Positions 34,350-43,171 of a DNA stretch of 64,000 bases are shown here, in pieces. Within the stretch, counting starts at the first letter, position 1, and each line of letters opens with the position of its first letter. The stretch comes from Polaromonas sp. (GTDB lineage Bacteria > Pseudomonadota > Gammaproteobacteria > Burkholderiales > Burkholderiaceae_C): positions 1 to 64,000 of the forward strand of contig NZ_JAAFGZ010000013.1 of NCBI RefSeq assembly GCF_010365105.1. Direction: 5' to 3'. The translations under genes and the position numbers were made by a program. The notes under the pieces are model-generated. The model was not told where the DNA came from. It searched no databases and saw only the letters and a program-made list of their open reading frames with translations.

Positions 34350-35272
34350 TCAGTCGGCCAAGTGCACACCTGGCAGAAACTCGATGCCGGTGCGCCTGAC
34401 CAGCTCACCATAACTGATGGCGCCGAAGCCCGGGTGGCGTTGTCGTTGAGGTGCCAGTGCGCCCAGGCCTTGTGCTTGTTCTCGTCGTACACGAGCTTGA
34501 ACAGGTAGGTGGGCACGCGCACCTGGCCCGGGCCGATGCCTTTACTTTGGGCGATGCTCGGGGCATAGACCGGGCCAGTGATCACGTACACGTCACCCGT
34601 CGCCCTGGCCGCGTATTTTTTGGTGGCATCTTCGACCGACACACGCCAGGCGCCCTGGTTGTGCTGGGGCGCCTGGGGGACCATGTTGGCCAGCGAAAAG
34701 CTCTGGGCCATGGCCTGCGCCGTGGGTGTCTGGACTGCTGGGGCAAGGTGGCCCCTGTCGTATCCACTGCCTCGATAGTCCTCGAGTGTGGCCCGTTCGG
34801 CCGCGCGCAGGCGCGCATCGGCAAAGAACTTGTTGGTGCGCTTCTCATCGGCGTCCGCGACCAGCGCGCGGTTGAGCTTTTGCGCCACGTACACCGCCGT
34901 CTTGCTCTCGCCCGAATGCAGGATGGCAAAGGCGTCGTAGCACAGCGCGCGCTACATCGGCCGAGGGGCGACCACGGGCGGCGTGCCGCCAGCGAAAAAC
35001 TGCGAACAAGCCGAAAAGTCCCCGCTGGCGTTCCCCATGCGGGCTGCGGAGGGCGCAGACGGCCTGGAGGCGCTGCCAGGCGCACTGGTGGATTGGCCCG
35101 CGGCCTTCTCCAAATCCCTTGCCAGTTTTTCAAGAGCATTGCCTGCAGCCTCAATGGGCTTGGCTGGGATGTCGGCACAGGAATGCAGCGACAGGCCCAG
35201 GGCCAGGATCAGGCCAACCGGGATCAGGCGCAGCTTGCTGCGGGAACGCGCCGCTGGTTTTCGTTTTTTCAT
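34350..35272 (-). pseudogene. DNA/RNA non-specific endonuclease, with TAG and frameshift
   Basis: The start at 35272 encodes a basic N-terminus and a hydrophobic export or lipoprotein-like segment (LIPVGLILALGLSLHSC). After a linker the frame meets TAG at 34952-34954 and continues without shift into CYDAFAILHSGESKTAVYVAQ, RGSGYDRGHLAPA (the DRGH catalytic motif of the NUC1 family), NMVPQAPQHNQGAW and VITGPVY. A second lesion, a shift near 34430, moves the C-terminus (ISYGELVRRTGIEFLPGVHLAD) into another frame. The intact ancestor was a secreted ~300-residue nuclease. It follows umuC on the same strand. Confidence 0.85.
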
Positions 35273-35492
35273 CAAGGGGAGGGCGAAAGCGAGGAAGGGA
35301 GGAAGGAAGGAAGGAAGAAACAAAGAAAGAAGATGAAGGCCAGCCAGCAGCCGCGGCCTGCGCAAAGAAGGTGAACTGGAGGGAGAGCGCTGGCAGGACC
35401 GGGATTGTGCCGGACAAAGGGGAGCGAAAAAGCCTCAAGGGCACGTTTGTGTAGCAAGCAAGGTCTGTGGCGTCACTGGCCTGTAATGCCCT

Positions 35493-36872
35493 TCAGGCCA
35501 GCGCCGTCGGAATGTCGGCCCAGCGGGCCATGTAGTCGGGCGTTCGCCTCTCCTGGCGCATCGACCAGGCGCGGTCAATGCCCTGCGGGCCGCTGCTGGC
35601 GAGCGCCACCGTGCCCCGGCCATACCGCGCATTGAGCCGGTCCATCGTCCCCATCAGCGCGCTGCGCTGGTTGCCTTCTCCATCACTATCACTATCGCCA
35701 TCGCCGCCGAGCGCCAGCTCGTGCTGCTCCACGCTGCCGTCCTGCAAGTCGAGCAGCATCACGCCAGCCTTGGCGTAGCAGTACCCGGCCCGAAAGATCA
35801 GCTGCAAGCCATGCACGGCCGCCTGCACGATCGCGCGGCTGTCCGACGAGGGCCGGCGCAGCGGCACCGTGATCGAGCGCGAGTACTGCGGGTGCTGGCG
35901 CCGAAATGGGCTGGTGTGGATGAACACCAGCACCTGTCCGGCGTGGCTTTGCTGGGTGCGCAGCTTGTGCGCCGCGCGGCTGGCAAAGCAGCTCACCGCC
36001 TCGATGAGGTCGGCCCGCTCGGTGACCGGGTGGCCAAAGCTGCGCGTGCAGGCAATTTCTTGTTTGGGCAGCGCCTGGCTTTCGAGCTGCAGGCAGCTTT
36101 GCCCCTGCAGCTCGCGCACCGTGCGCTCGAGCACCACCGACCAGCGCCGGCGCACCATGGCCGGGTCCAGCCGGGCCACGTCCAGTGCGCTGCCTAAACC
36201 TGCTTCGCGCAGCTGCGCGCCGATGCGCCTGCCAATCCCCCAGACCTCGCCCAGGTCGGTGGCGGCCAGCACGGCGTCCAGGTCGGACGCCGGCAGCGCG
36301 GCCAGGTTGCACACCTGGGCAAACTCACTCGGGTAGCTGCCCGGCTTGCGCTCGGCCGTCTTGGCCACATGGTTGGCCAGCTTGGCCAGGGTCTTGGTAG
36401 TCCCCACCCCGATGCCGCAGGGAATACCGATTCACTGCAAGAGGCGCGCGCGCACCCGCTGGCAGCGGCCGGTCAGGCCACCCGCCCTGCCCGACATGCC
36501 CGACATGCCCACCATGGCCGTCATGCCCGCCAGGTCGATGAAGGACTCGTCGATGCTGTAGATTTCTTGCGCCGGTCCCAGCCCGGCGGCAATGGCCATC
36601 ATGCGGCCCGAGAGCTCGCCGTAGAGTGCGAAGTTGGCACTCAGCGCAATGACGCCGGCGCCTTCAAGCCGTTGCCGGACCTCGAACCAGGGTTCGCCCA
36701 TCTTGATGCCCAGCGTGCGGGCTTCGTTGGAGCGGGCAATGGCACAGCCGTCGTTGTTGCTCAGCACGATCACCGGGCGTCCGAGCAAACGGGGCGCGAA
36801 GACGCGCTCGCAGGAGACATAAAAGTTGTTGCCATCGACCAGCGCAAACAGGGGGGCGGGCTGGCGGTTCAT
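35493..36872 (-). pseudogene. umuC: UmuC-type Y-family DNA polymerase, interrupted by an in-frame TGA
   Basis: From 36872 the frame reads FALVDGNNFYVSCERVF (first metal site of Y-family polymerases) and YSIDESFIDLAG (second catalytic acidic pair). It stops at TGA 36432-36434 after RARLLQ, and continues without shift into IGIPCGIGVGTTKTLAKLANHVAK and the little-finger domain to 35493. Relatives have Trp at the stop (QW-x-GIPCGIGIG), so TGG to TGA is the likely change. The remainder is of normal length (~460 residues). A short Met/Gly-rich expansion (MTAMVGMSGMSG) precedes the stop. Error-prone repair from this copy is probably lost. Confidence 0.9.
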
Positions 36873-37450
36873 CGGCCGAAGGGACCGGCGGCGCGCGGAC
36901 CAGCGTCTTCTTGCCCGGTGTCTTCTTGCCCAGCGTCACGCGCGCCATGGCATTCGGCCAGGCTGCGCGGCGCCAGACGACGCCGGATCGAGGCGGTGAC
37001 CACGCCGATGATCACCAGCTCCTGGCCGTCCTGAAAGACCATCTCGCCAAACTCGGGGTTGGCCGGCATCAGCTTGATGCAGCCGCCCTGGCGGTGCAGG
37101 ATCTTGATGGTGAACTGGTTGTCCACCAGCGCCACCACCACGTGGCCATGCCGGGGCGTCAAGGCGCGGTTGACCACCACGATGTCCTGGTCGCAAATGT
37201 GCTCCAGGACCAGCGACCAGCCGCTGACCTGCATGAAGAACGTCGCCAGCGGGTGCGTGATCAAGAGGTCATTGAGGTCCAGGCCCTTGAGGGCGAAATC
37301 GTCCGCCGGCGAGGGAAAGCCGGCTGGAATGCGGCCCTCGACCATTGCCAGCGTCAAGCGCGGCGGATGGCAGGCGGCCGGTATGGCCTCAGGCGCTGGA
37401 CCGTGCATGGCGGCGAAGGTTCCCGCCCAAGCGAATGCCGCCCCCTTCAC
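36869..37450 (-). CDS. umuD: UmuD-like SOS mutagenesis protein with an altered active-site box
   Basis: A 193-residue (GTG 37450) LexA/UmuD-type serine protease fold. AGFPSPADDFALKGLDLN contains the Ala-Gly cleavage site region, SGWSL replaces the usual SGDSM around the nucleophile Ser, and FTIKILHRQGG holds the general-base Lys. The C-terminus extends about 30 residues past the usual end. Its stop overlaps the umuC start, so the two are coupled. The Asp-to-Trp change next to the nucleophile is unusual and may weaken self-cleavage. An ATG at 37408 is an alternative start nearer the length of UmuD. Confidence 0.85.
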   Translation of the reverse strand: MKGAAFAWAGTFAAMHGPAPEAIPAACHPPRLTLAMVEGRIPAGFPSPADDFALKGLDLNDLLITHPLATFFMQVSGWSLVLEHICDQDIVVVNRALTPRHGHVVVALVDNQFTIKILHRQGGCIKLMPANPEFGEMVFQDGQELVIIGVVTASIRRRLAPRSLAECHGARDAGQEDTGQEDAGPRAAGPFGR

Positions 37451-37923
37451 CTTTCGGCCCGGGCCGCGCGCAGCGCCATGCGGTCGAGCTCGGCGCAGAT
37501 GTCGGCGATCTTGCCGGACATGACCATGCGCCCGGCGCAGTCGGCCTGGAGCGCGGAATCTGACTCGCGAACGACGCGCAGGGCGCTGCCGTGTCCTGCC
37601 TGGGGGAGGGGGGCGCCTTGCCGCCCACCGGCTGATGGCCCCATGGCAAAGGTCGCCTCATTGCTGGCCAGCGTAGCGGGCGTGAAGGCCCGCGCCACGC
37701 CGGCCGCACGCGGAGCCGGGTTGGTTCCTGCTTGCACCTGCTGGCGTACTTCGCGTGGTGCGGGCGCCCGGTCCGGCAGATCTGTCAAGTTGACCAGGTG
37801 GCCAAGCGAATCCCCCAGTGAGTCCCGCACCCGCCCGAGCCACGGCGCCAGGGCCTGCACCGGCCTGAGCCAGGAGGGCTGGGCGGAGGCGGGCACTGCA
37901 TTGGAAAAACCGATGATTCTCAT
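37447..37923 (-). CDS. Hypothetical protein in the SOS cassette
   Basis: A 158-residue protein that I do not recognise. ATG 37923 has a strong site (AAAAGGAG, 7 bases). It starts MRIIGFSNAVPASAQP and has a Pro/Ala/Arg-rich middle and a helical end (GKIADICAELDRMALRAARAER). No signal peptide or metal motif is present. Its TGA overlaps the GTG of umuD, so it is translated as part of the same message and may be an accessory of the mutasome or of LexA control (inference). Confidence 0.65.
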   Translation of the reverse strand: MRIIGFSNAVPASAQPSWLRPVQALAPWLGRVRDSLGDSLGHLVNLTDLPDRAPAPREVRQQVQAGTNPAPRAAGVARAFTPATLASNEATFAMGPSAGGRQGAPLPQAGHGSALRVVRESDSALQADCAGRMVMSGKIADICAELDRMALRAARAER

Positions 37924-38079
37924 ACTGAACTCCTTTTGGGTAAGGGCGGGCAAGGGCTGACACAGGCACGCGCAGGTCCGCCTAAAGGGGCAGGCCCATT
38001 CGTTTGAACAAGGTGCTGGCTTTTCGGAAACCTACCGGCCCGCCAGCACGAGGGCAGGAAACAGGGGGCGGCCGGGCGG

Positions 38080-38796
38080 CTACATCGCCATGCGCGTGCG
38101 GATCAGGCCGACGGCCAGGCCTTCGAGCGCAAACGGCTCGCCGGGGCGCACCACGATGGGCTCGAAGTCGGGGTTTTCCGGCAGCAGCTCGATGCCGCGG
38201 CGGGTGCGGTGAAAGCGCTTGACGGTGACCTCCTCGCCCAGGCGGGCGACGACGATCTGGCCGTTCACCGCTTCACTGGCCTGCTTGACGCCCAGCAGGT
38301 CGCCGTCCAGGATGCCGGCGCCCTGCATGCTCATGCCGCGCACCGTGAGCAGGTAGTCGGGGGTTTGCGAAAACAAGCTGGGCTCGACCTGGTAGGTTCG
38401 CTCGATATGTTCTTGCGCCAGGATCGGGCTGCCGGCGGCCACGCGCCCGACCAGCGGCAGGGCCAGCCGGCCCAGGCCCTGCAGGGGAGAAAACAGCGGG
38501 TGCATGCGCGACACGTCCCGCGATGCATGGATGGCCTGCAGGGCAGGCGTGCGCAGCCGGATACCGCGCGAGGTGCCGCTGACCAGCTCGATGACGCCCT
38601 TTTTGGCCAGGGCCCTGAGGTGCTCTTCGGCAGCGTTGGGCGAGCGAAAGCCCAGCTCGGTGGCGATTTCCGCCCGGGTGGGCGGCGCGCCTGTGCGGGC
38701 GATGGCGTTGCGGATTAGCTCCAGGATCTGGGCCTGCCGGGCGGTCAACCGGGGTCCTTCAGGGGACAGACCGGAAAAATCAGTGAATGGACTCAT
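38080..38796 (-). CDS. lexA: LexA repressor
   Basis: A 238-residue SOS repressor. The winged helix-turn-helix fills residues 15-75 ([47 protein letters not shown], shown here only by its ends [12 protein letters not shown] and AAEEHLRAL). The cleavage site is in [11 protein letters not shown] (Ala-Gly), the nucleophile Ser in [14 protein letters not shown], and the Lys in EVTVKRFHR. It should repress SOS genes until RecA filaments trigger self-cleavage. Two LexA boxes lie 65-100 bases upstream, so it is self-controlled. The umuD/umuC cassette follows on the same strand. A second chromosomal LexA is probable, so this may be a plasmid-borne variant. Confidence 0.93.
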   Translation of the reverse strand: MSPFTDFSGLSPEGPRLTARQAQILELIRNAIARTGAPPTRAEIATELGFRSPNAAEEHLRALAKKGVIELVSGTSRGIRLRTPALQAIHASRDVSRMHPLFSPLQGLGRLALPLVGRVAAGSPILAQEHIERTYQVEPSLFSQTPDYLLTVRGMSMQGAGILDGDLLGVKQASEAVNGQIVVARLGEEVTVKRFHRTRRGIELLPENPDFEPIVVRPGEPFALEGLAVGLIRTRMAM

Positions 38797-38860
38797 TGCG
38801 TTTGACTCCTTGGGGCCAGGGCCAACTGGCCATGTGCACGGTGCGCCAGTTGAAGAAAAG

Positions 38861-38897
38861 CTGTGTATAAATGTACAGTAACTGTAGTTTTATACAG
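38861..38897 (-). promoter_or_regulatory. Two LexA (SOS) boxes upstream of lexA
   Basis: CTGTAGTTTTATACAG (38882-38897) fits CTGT-N8-ACAG exactly. Directly beside it CTGTGTATAAATGTACAG (38861-38878) is a near match with two extra central bases. The joint TACAGTAACTGTA between them is itself palindromic. This tandem operator should give tight autoregulation of lexA. Confidence 0.85.
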
Positions 38898-39079
38898 CTT
38901 TCGGTAAAAAGCAAGGATGCACGAAGAAAACTTTTGCAGCCGGTCGTCCCTGGGCAACGGTGGACCGGTGGCAGGCCTGGTCATGAAACCGGCAGGCCGG
39001 CGTCATCAATGCGGTCTTAGGCAGGCGAATGACAGCAAATTTGGAACGGGTCACTGACCCGTTCACGCGCTGCGAATGA

Positions 39080-39355
39080 TCAATTCCGGGCGCTGCGAAA
39101 GGGGAGGGTGATCCCCTCACGGTAAATGCCCAGCAGGCTGGTGGCCGTGAAGCCGAGCTGCTGCACCAGAAGTCCGTTGCGCCCAATGCCCAGGGCAAAT
39201 CCGACCATGGCAATATTGGCCACGAGAAACGCCACCCAGCCGTACCGGGAAAGGAGGGTATGCGTGGCCAGCAACAACGCACCCATCAAGCCGCACAATG
39301 AGCCAGACCATTCGAGGATCGCCACCCAGTCCACCCAGTCCACCCAGTCCGCCAT
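39080..39355 (-). CDS. Small membrane protein
   Basis: A 91-residue protein with three hydrophobic stretches (LCGLMGALLLATHTLL, WVAFLVANIAMVGFALGIG, LVQQLGFTATSLLGIY). The Q-x-GF-x-x-T-S-L-x-GIYR end is common in short integral proteins of mobile elements that resemble PnuC/YgjV half-modules. The N-terminus repeats WVDWVDW because of three tandem 9-base units in the DNA. Function unknown; probably inner membrane. It stands alone between lexA and ridA. Confidence 0.65.
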   Translation of the reverse strand: MADWVDWVDWVAILEWSGSLCGLMGALLLATHTLLSRYGWVAFLVANIAMVGFALGIGRNGLLVQQLGFTATSLLGIYREGITLPFRSARN

Positions 39356-39742
39356 GTCAGCCTTGCCTTGCGTTCTTTTTTTGTTTTGAAAAGCGATTGC
39401 CCCTGATCAGGTCCGTTGCTTGGGGACACGGATTTTTCGAAACTTCCATTTGACATAAGGCCAGTCGGGGCGGGTAAGGCTGGATGGCTAGGTTGCGACC
39501 CCAAGTGGGCCTTCGTAGAATTTCTAGAAAGCGGCTATCGGCACCATATGCAAGTCCAATGGACTGGATCTACGAATAACCAAAGCTGCAAGCGATTTAC
39601 AGAATTTTTGTGTGTCCAGTATGTGCAGCAGTGACCAGCGCACATAGAGCCGGTTTTGTTCTGAACTTTGTTCTGAACATTCGTTAGCCTTAAAGATTGC
39701 GCTTCCTTGTTCATGTACTGCTAAGAGTAGCAAAGGAGTCCC
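39356..39742. other. Intergenic region before ridA
   Basis: About 390 bases. Nothing coding that I can support; the ridA promoter is expected in the AT-richer last 100 bases. Confidence 0.4.
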
Positions 39743-40123
39743 ATGCCTCGCGCGATCGTATTCACGGCCAAGGCAGCCAAGCCACCTGCCGCTTACAGCC
39801 AGGCGGTCAAGGCCGCAGGACTGGTGTTCGTTTCCGGCACGGCCCCGATTGACCCATCGACCGGGAGCATCAAGGGCGCGACAGTGCAGGAACAAACTGG
39901 GCAGTGCTTGAGAAACATTGCAGCAATCCTTGATGAGGCCGGGAGCTCGATGGACAAGTTTGTCAGTGTGACCATCGTGCTCGCCGACGAGGATGACTTT
40001 GCAGGAATGAACGAGGAATACATCAAGTGGTTTCCCTCCAATCCACCCGCTCGCCAAGGCGCAAAGCTCCCCGTGCGCATCCCAGGACTCAAGGTCTCAA
40101 TTGCGGCAATCGCTGAGGCCTGA
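39743..40123 (+). CDS. ridA: RidA-family enamine/imine deaminase
   Basis: A 126-residue YjgF/YER057c/UK114 trimer-forming protein. KPPAAYSQAVKAAGLVFVSG is the family opening with the Tyr and the substrate-site residues; VTIVLADEDDFAGMNEEY and PARQGAKLPVRIPGLKVSIAAIA contain the conserved Arg and the C-terminal strand. RidA hydrolyses reactive enamines formed by PLP enzymes such as threonine dehydratase. AAAGGAG precedes the ATG. It stands alone; the downstream PLP enzyme SpeF may be a coincidence. Confidence 0.92.
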   Translation: MPRAIVFTAKAAKPPAAYSQAVKAAGLVFVSGTAPIDPSTGSIKGATVQEQTGQCLRNIAAILDEAGSSMDKFVSVTIVLADEDDFAGMNEEYIKWFPSNPPARQGAKLPVRIPGLKVSIAAIAEA

Positions 40124-40987
40124 CCCATCTTCGTTGCAGCTGACAGAGCGGCGCACCGCTTCGCGCCGGCGGCTCGGTTCCAGCCCCTCACCGCTCAGCA
40201 ACTGAACTCTGGCGTTTAAGCGTAAGTGCAAGCCGATTTGAAGATGGCTTTTCGAGCTGCTCAACTTCCGCTTTGGGGCCTCAAGCGCTCTCCCATGTTG
40301 ACCATCAAACGGTAGCAAGAGTGAAAACACTCCGCAAAGCCACGCCAGCCCTCAAAACCGTATTCCTTAATGTACGATTTTTTCCGTTTCCTGAAGTGAC
40401 CCCTTGCTCAGAAGATCGTAGACAGGCTCTAAATGCTCATACACCCGTTCCGCCTGTTTCGTGGTCAAGCCGGCCATCTGCAGCGCATGCCGCATTGACC
40501 ATTTAAAGATTATGTACGGTAACGCACATATTTTTTCCACCTAGCGTGTTAGCTTGTCCGTTAAGCTTTCAAGCGACTGGCGTGGCGGCATTTGTTTTGA
40601 CCGGTCAAGTTTTTTTTGGCATCAAATAGGAATTTTGAGCGCACTCCCAAAGTGAAAGAAGCTTTATATTCAGCAGCAAAATATTTGGCGCTTTGCGCGC
40701 ACTAAGGGAAGTTCAAGGTGATATCGCGCTAGCTATCACGAGTTTAACGTAGCATGTGTGCCGGGGCATCACATAATAGCTACAGATATTATTTGATGAA
40801 CAGCGCCATTTTTGAAGTCGACTTGATCAGAAGCATTTTGTTTATCTTGAAATTTTTTTGAGTTTTTACAAGTCGTCAGTTTTACTCATTCAACATACGT
40901 TTTTCAGTGCCCATGCATTGAATGTTTTCAAGGGTTGACGACAAAAATCAACTCTCAATATGGCTAAAGATCAAGCAGGAAGAAAAG
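40124..40987. other. Long leader region of the speF-potE operon
   Basis: About 860 bases. The first 400 are GC-rich, and a minus-strand frame around 40380-40540 encodes a coherent tail (ALQMAGLTTKQAERVYEHLE, then PVYDLLSKGSLQETEKIVH-stop) of an unknown truncated gene. The last 450 are AT-rich and probably form a regulatory leader. A 21-codon frame at 40796-40861 is listed separately. Confidence 0.45.
40796..40861 (+). CDS. Possible leader peptide upstream of speF
   Basis: A 21-residue frame, MNSAIFEVDLIRSILFILKFF, lies 127 bases before the speF start. Inducible speF operons in enterobacteria are controlled by an ornithine-sensing leader peptide (SpeFL), but this peptide does not share its His/Arg-rich sensor motif, and its ribosome site is weak. 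The position is suggestive, the sequence is not. Confidence 0.25.
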   Translation: MNSAIFEVDLIRSILFILKFF

Positions 40988-43168
40988 ATGGCAAATCTAC
41001 CCGAAGGAAAAATCGCATTCAGCCTCGATGTACTTAAGTATGTAAACACCAAGCGAGAGACAGTGGCTATTGGTAATACCAATTTCACGGATATTTCTGC
41101 TGTAGTTCTATCAGAAAAAGACATCGATGCTGGCCTGCTGGATCACATCTGTGCGCTGGGCTTCGGCATTCCGATATTTGCTGTGTCGGATGAGGACCCC
41201 AACACCACATCTAAGATTAAAGGGCTGAGCGGCGTCATAGCCCGGGAGGAGGCCAATTCAGAATACTTTGGGCGCATGGTCGAAGTGGCTGCAAAAAGGT
41301 TTGATCACGACGTCCTGCCTCCCTTTTTTCGCGAACTGGCTCAGTATGAGCGTCAGGGTTACGCGCAGTTCGACTGCCCAGGTCACCAAGGCGGACAATT
41401 CTTTCAGCGCCATCCCGCAGGCCGCCGCTTTTATGACTTTTACGGCGAGAATATTTTTCGTACCGACCTTTGCAATGCCGACGTGAAATTGGGTGATCTT
41501 CTGATTCATGATGGACCTGCTAGACAGGCTGAGTTGCATGCTGCTAAGGTTTTTAACGCAGACTACACTTATCTGGTGTTAAACGGCACCTCCACATCGA
41601 ACAAGATTTGTCTGAACGCGATCCTCACCCCAGGTGACTTTGTCCTATTTGACCGTAATAATCATAAATCAGTTCATCACGGTGCTCTGTTCCTTTCACA
41701 GGCTACGCCAATCTATCTGGAGACTGCGCGCAATGCCTATGGGCTCATTGGGGGAATAGATCAGCATTGTTTTGAGGAAGACTATATCCGTGAGCGAGTT
41801 GCACGGGTTGACCCAGTCAGGGCGCGTGCCGAACACCCCATCAGGATGGCCGTCATTCAGTTGGGCACTTACGATGGAACTATTTACAACGCCCGGAAAG
41901 TCTTAGACCGAATCGGAAAGCTGTGTGACTATATTATGTTTGACAGTGCTTGGGTCGGTTATGAGCAGTTTATCCCGATAATGTCGGATTGCTCTCCATT
42001 ACTTCTTAGTCTCACTCCGGAGGATCCTGGAATTATCGTCACGCAAAGCGTACACAAACAACAGGCAGGTTTCTCGCAAGCGTCGCAAATCCATAAAAAA
42101 GATGCTCATTTGCAAGGTCAGGAACGATACGTCAACGATGACCGATTTAATAATGCATACATGATGCATTACTCTACAAGCCCGTTCTACCCATTATTTG
42201 CATCCTTGGACGTGAACGCCAAGATGCATGCTAACGGCAGCGGTGAAAAGCTGTGGGCTCATGCAATGCGAGTGGGTATCGAAGCACGGAAAATGATTCT
42301 TGAGCAGTGCTCGATGATTAAACCGTTCGTACCCAAGAATGTTCACAATCGCCCTTGGAAAGATGCACCAACCGACGAGATCATGCACGATCGCGCTTAT
42401 TTTGCATTTGACCCGGAAGATGACTGGCACGGTTTCGAGGGCTATCAGAAAGGCCAGTATTTCGTTGATCCGAACAAGTTGCTTCTGACCACCCCTGGCC
42501 TAAAGCCTGAGTCTTTCGAATATGAAGATTTTGGTATCCCAGCCAATATATTGGCAAACTATTTGCGAGATAACAATATTATTAATGAAAAGGCAGATCT
42601 AAACTCGATCCTTTTTTTGATAACTCCTGCGGAATTGATCACCAAGATGCAGAATCTGGTGGCTACGCTGATCCGCTTTGAGGAGGCTATCGAGTCGAAC
42701 TTACCGATGGCGCAAGTCCTGCCTGGCATATATGAGCAACATGCAGACCGATACCAAGGCTACACAATCCGCCAGCTCTGTCAGGAAATGCATGACTTTT
42801 ATAAAGAAAAGAATATCAAGCAAATGCAAAAAGATTTGTTTCGAGAGCGAAATTTCCCGCCTGTGAAAATTCCAGCCCACGAGGCGAACTGGGAGTTTCA
42901 GCGTGGCAAGGTTGATCTTATACCGTTGTCCGATATTTCGGGGCGTATATGCGCTGAAGGCGCACTGCCCTATCCTCCCGGCATCATCTGCGTAGTACCA
43001 GGAGAACAGTGGACCGACCTTGCTCGTGATTATTTCCTCACCCTTGAAGAGGGAATCAACACCTTGCCTGGCTTCGCTCCTGAACTGCAAGGCGTGCATT
43101 TGAAAGCCCAGCCGAACGGGCAAATCCGTGCATACGGTTATGTGCTGAAGAACCAAGTTAACGAGTAA
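40988..43168 (+). CDS. speF: Inducible ornithine decarboxylase
   Basis: A 726-residue PLP enzyme of the prokaryotic Orn/Lys/Arg decarboxylase family, converting ornithine to putrescine and consuming a proton. It has the N-terminal wing domain, the large PLP domain with LVLNGTSTSNK, DRNNHKS, MFDSAWVGYE, and the PLP lysine in VHKQQAGFSQASQIHKKD (Lys about 357), and a C-terminal domain around YPPGIICVVPGE. The ATG at 40988 has AGGAAGAA upstream; a longer in-frame start exists at 40922. It is followed after 3 bases by potE, the classical acid-stress pair. Its base composition is lower in GC than the surroundings. Confidence 0.93.
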   Translation: MANLPEGKIAFSLDVLKYVNTKRETVAIGNTNFTDISAVVLSEKDIDAGLLDHICALGFGIPIFAVSDEDPNTTSKIKGLSGVIAREEANSEYFGRMVEVAAKRFDHDVLPPFFRELAQYERQGYAQFDCPGHQGGQFFQRHPAGRRFYDFYGENIFRTDLCNADVKLGDLLIHDGPARQAELHAAKVFNADYTYLVLNGTSTSNKICLNAILTPGDFVLFDRNNHKSVHHGALFLSQATPIYLETARNAYGLIGGIDQHCFEEDYIRERVARVDPVRARAEHPIRMAVIQLGTYDGTIYNARKVLDRIGKLCDYIMFDSAWVGYEQFIPIMSDCSPLLLSLTPEDPGIIVTQSVHKQQAGFSQASQIHKKDAHLQGQERYVNDDRFNNAYMMHYSTSPFYPLFASLDVNAKMHANGSGEKLWAHAMRVGIEARKMILEQCSMIKPFVPKNVHNRPWKDAPTDEIMHDRAYFAFDPEDDWHGFEGYQKGQYFVDPNKLLLTTPGLKPESFEYEDFGIPANILANYLRDNNIINEKADLNSILFLITPAELITKMQNLVATLIRFEEAIESNLPMAQVLPGIYEQHADRYQGYTIRQLCQEMHDFYKEKNIKQMQKDLFRERNFPPVKIPAHEANWEFQRGKVDLIPLSDISGRICAEGALPYPPGIICVVPGEQWTDLARDYFLTLEEGINTLPGFAPELQGVHLKAQPNGQIRAYGYVLKNQVNE

Positions 43169-43171
43169 TTC

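Noticed and set aside
40796..40861. SpeFL-type ornithine-sensing leader peptide
   Set aside because: The position fits, but the conserved His/Arg-rich sensor sequence is absent; kept only as a low-confidence frame.
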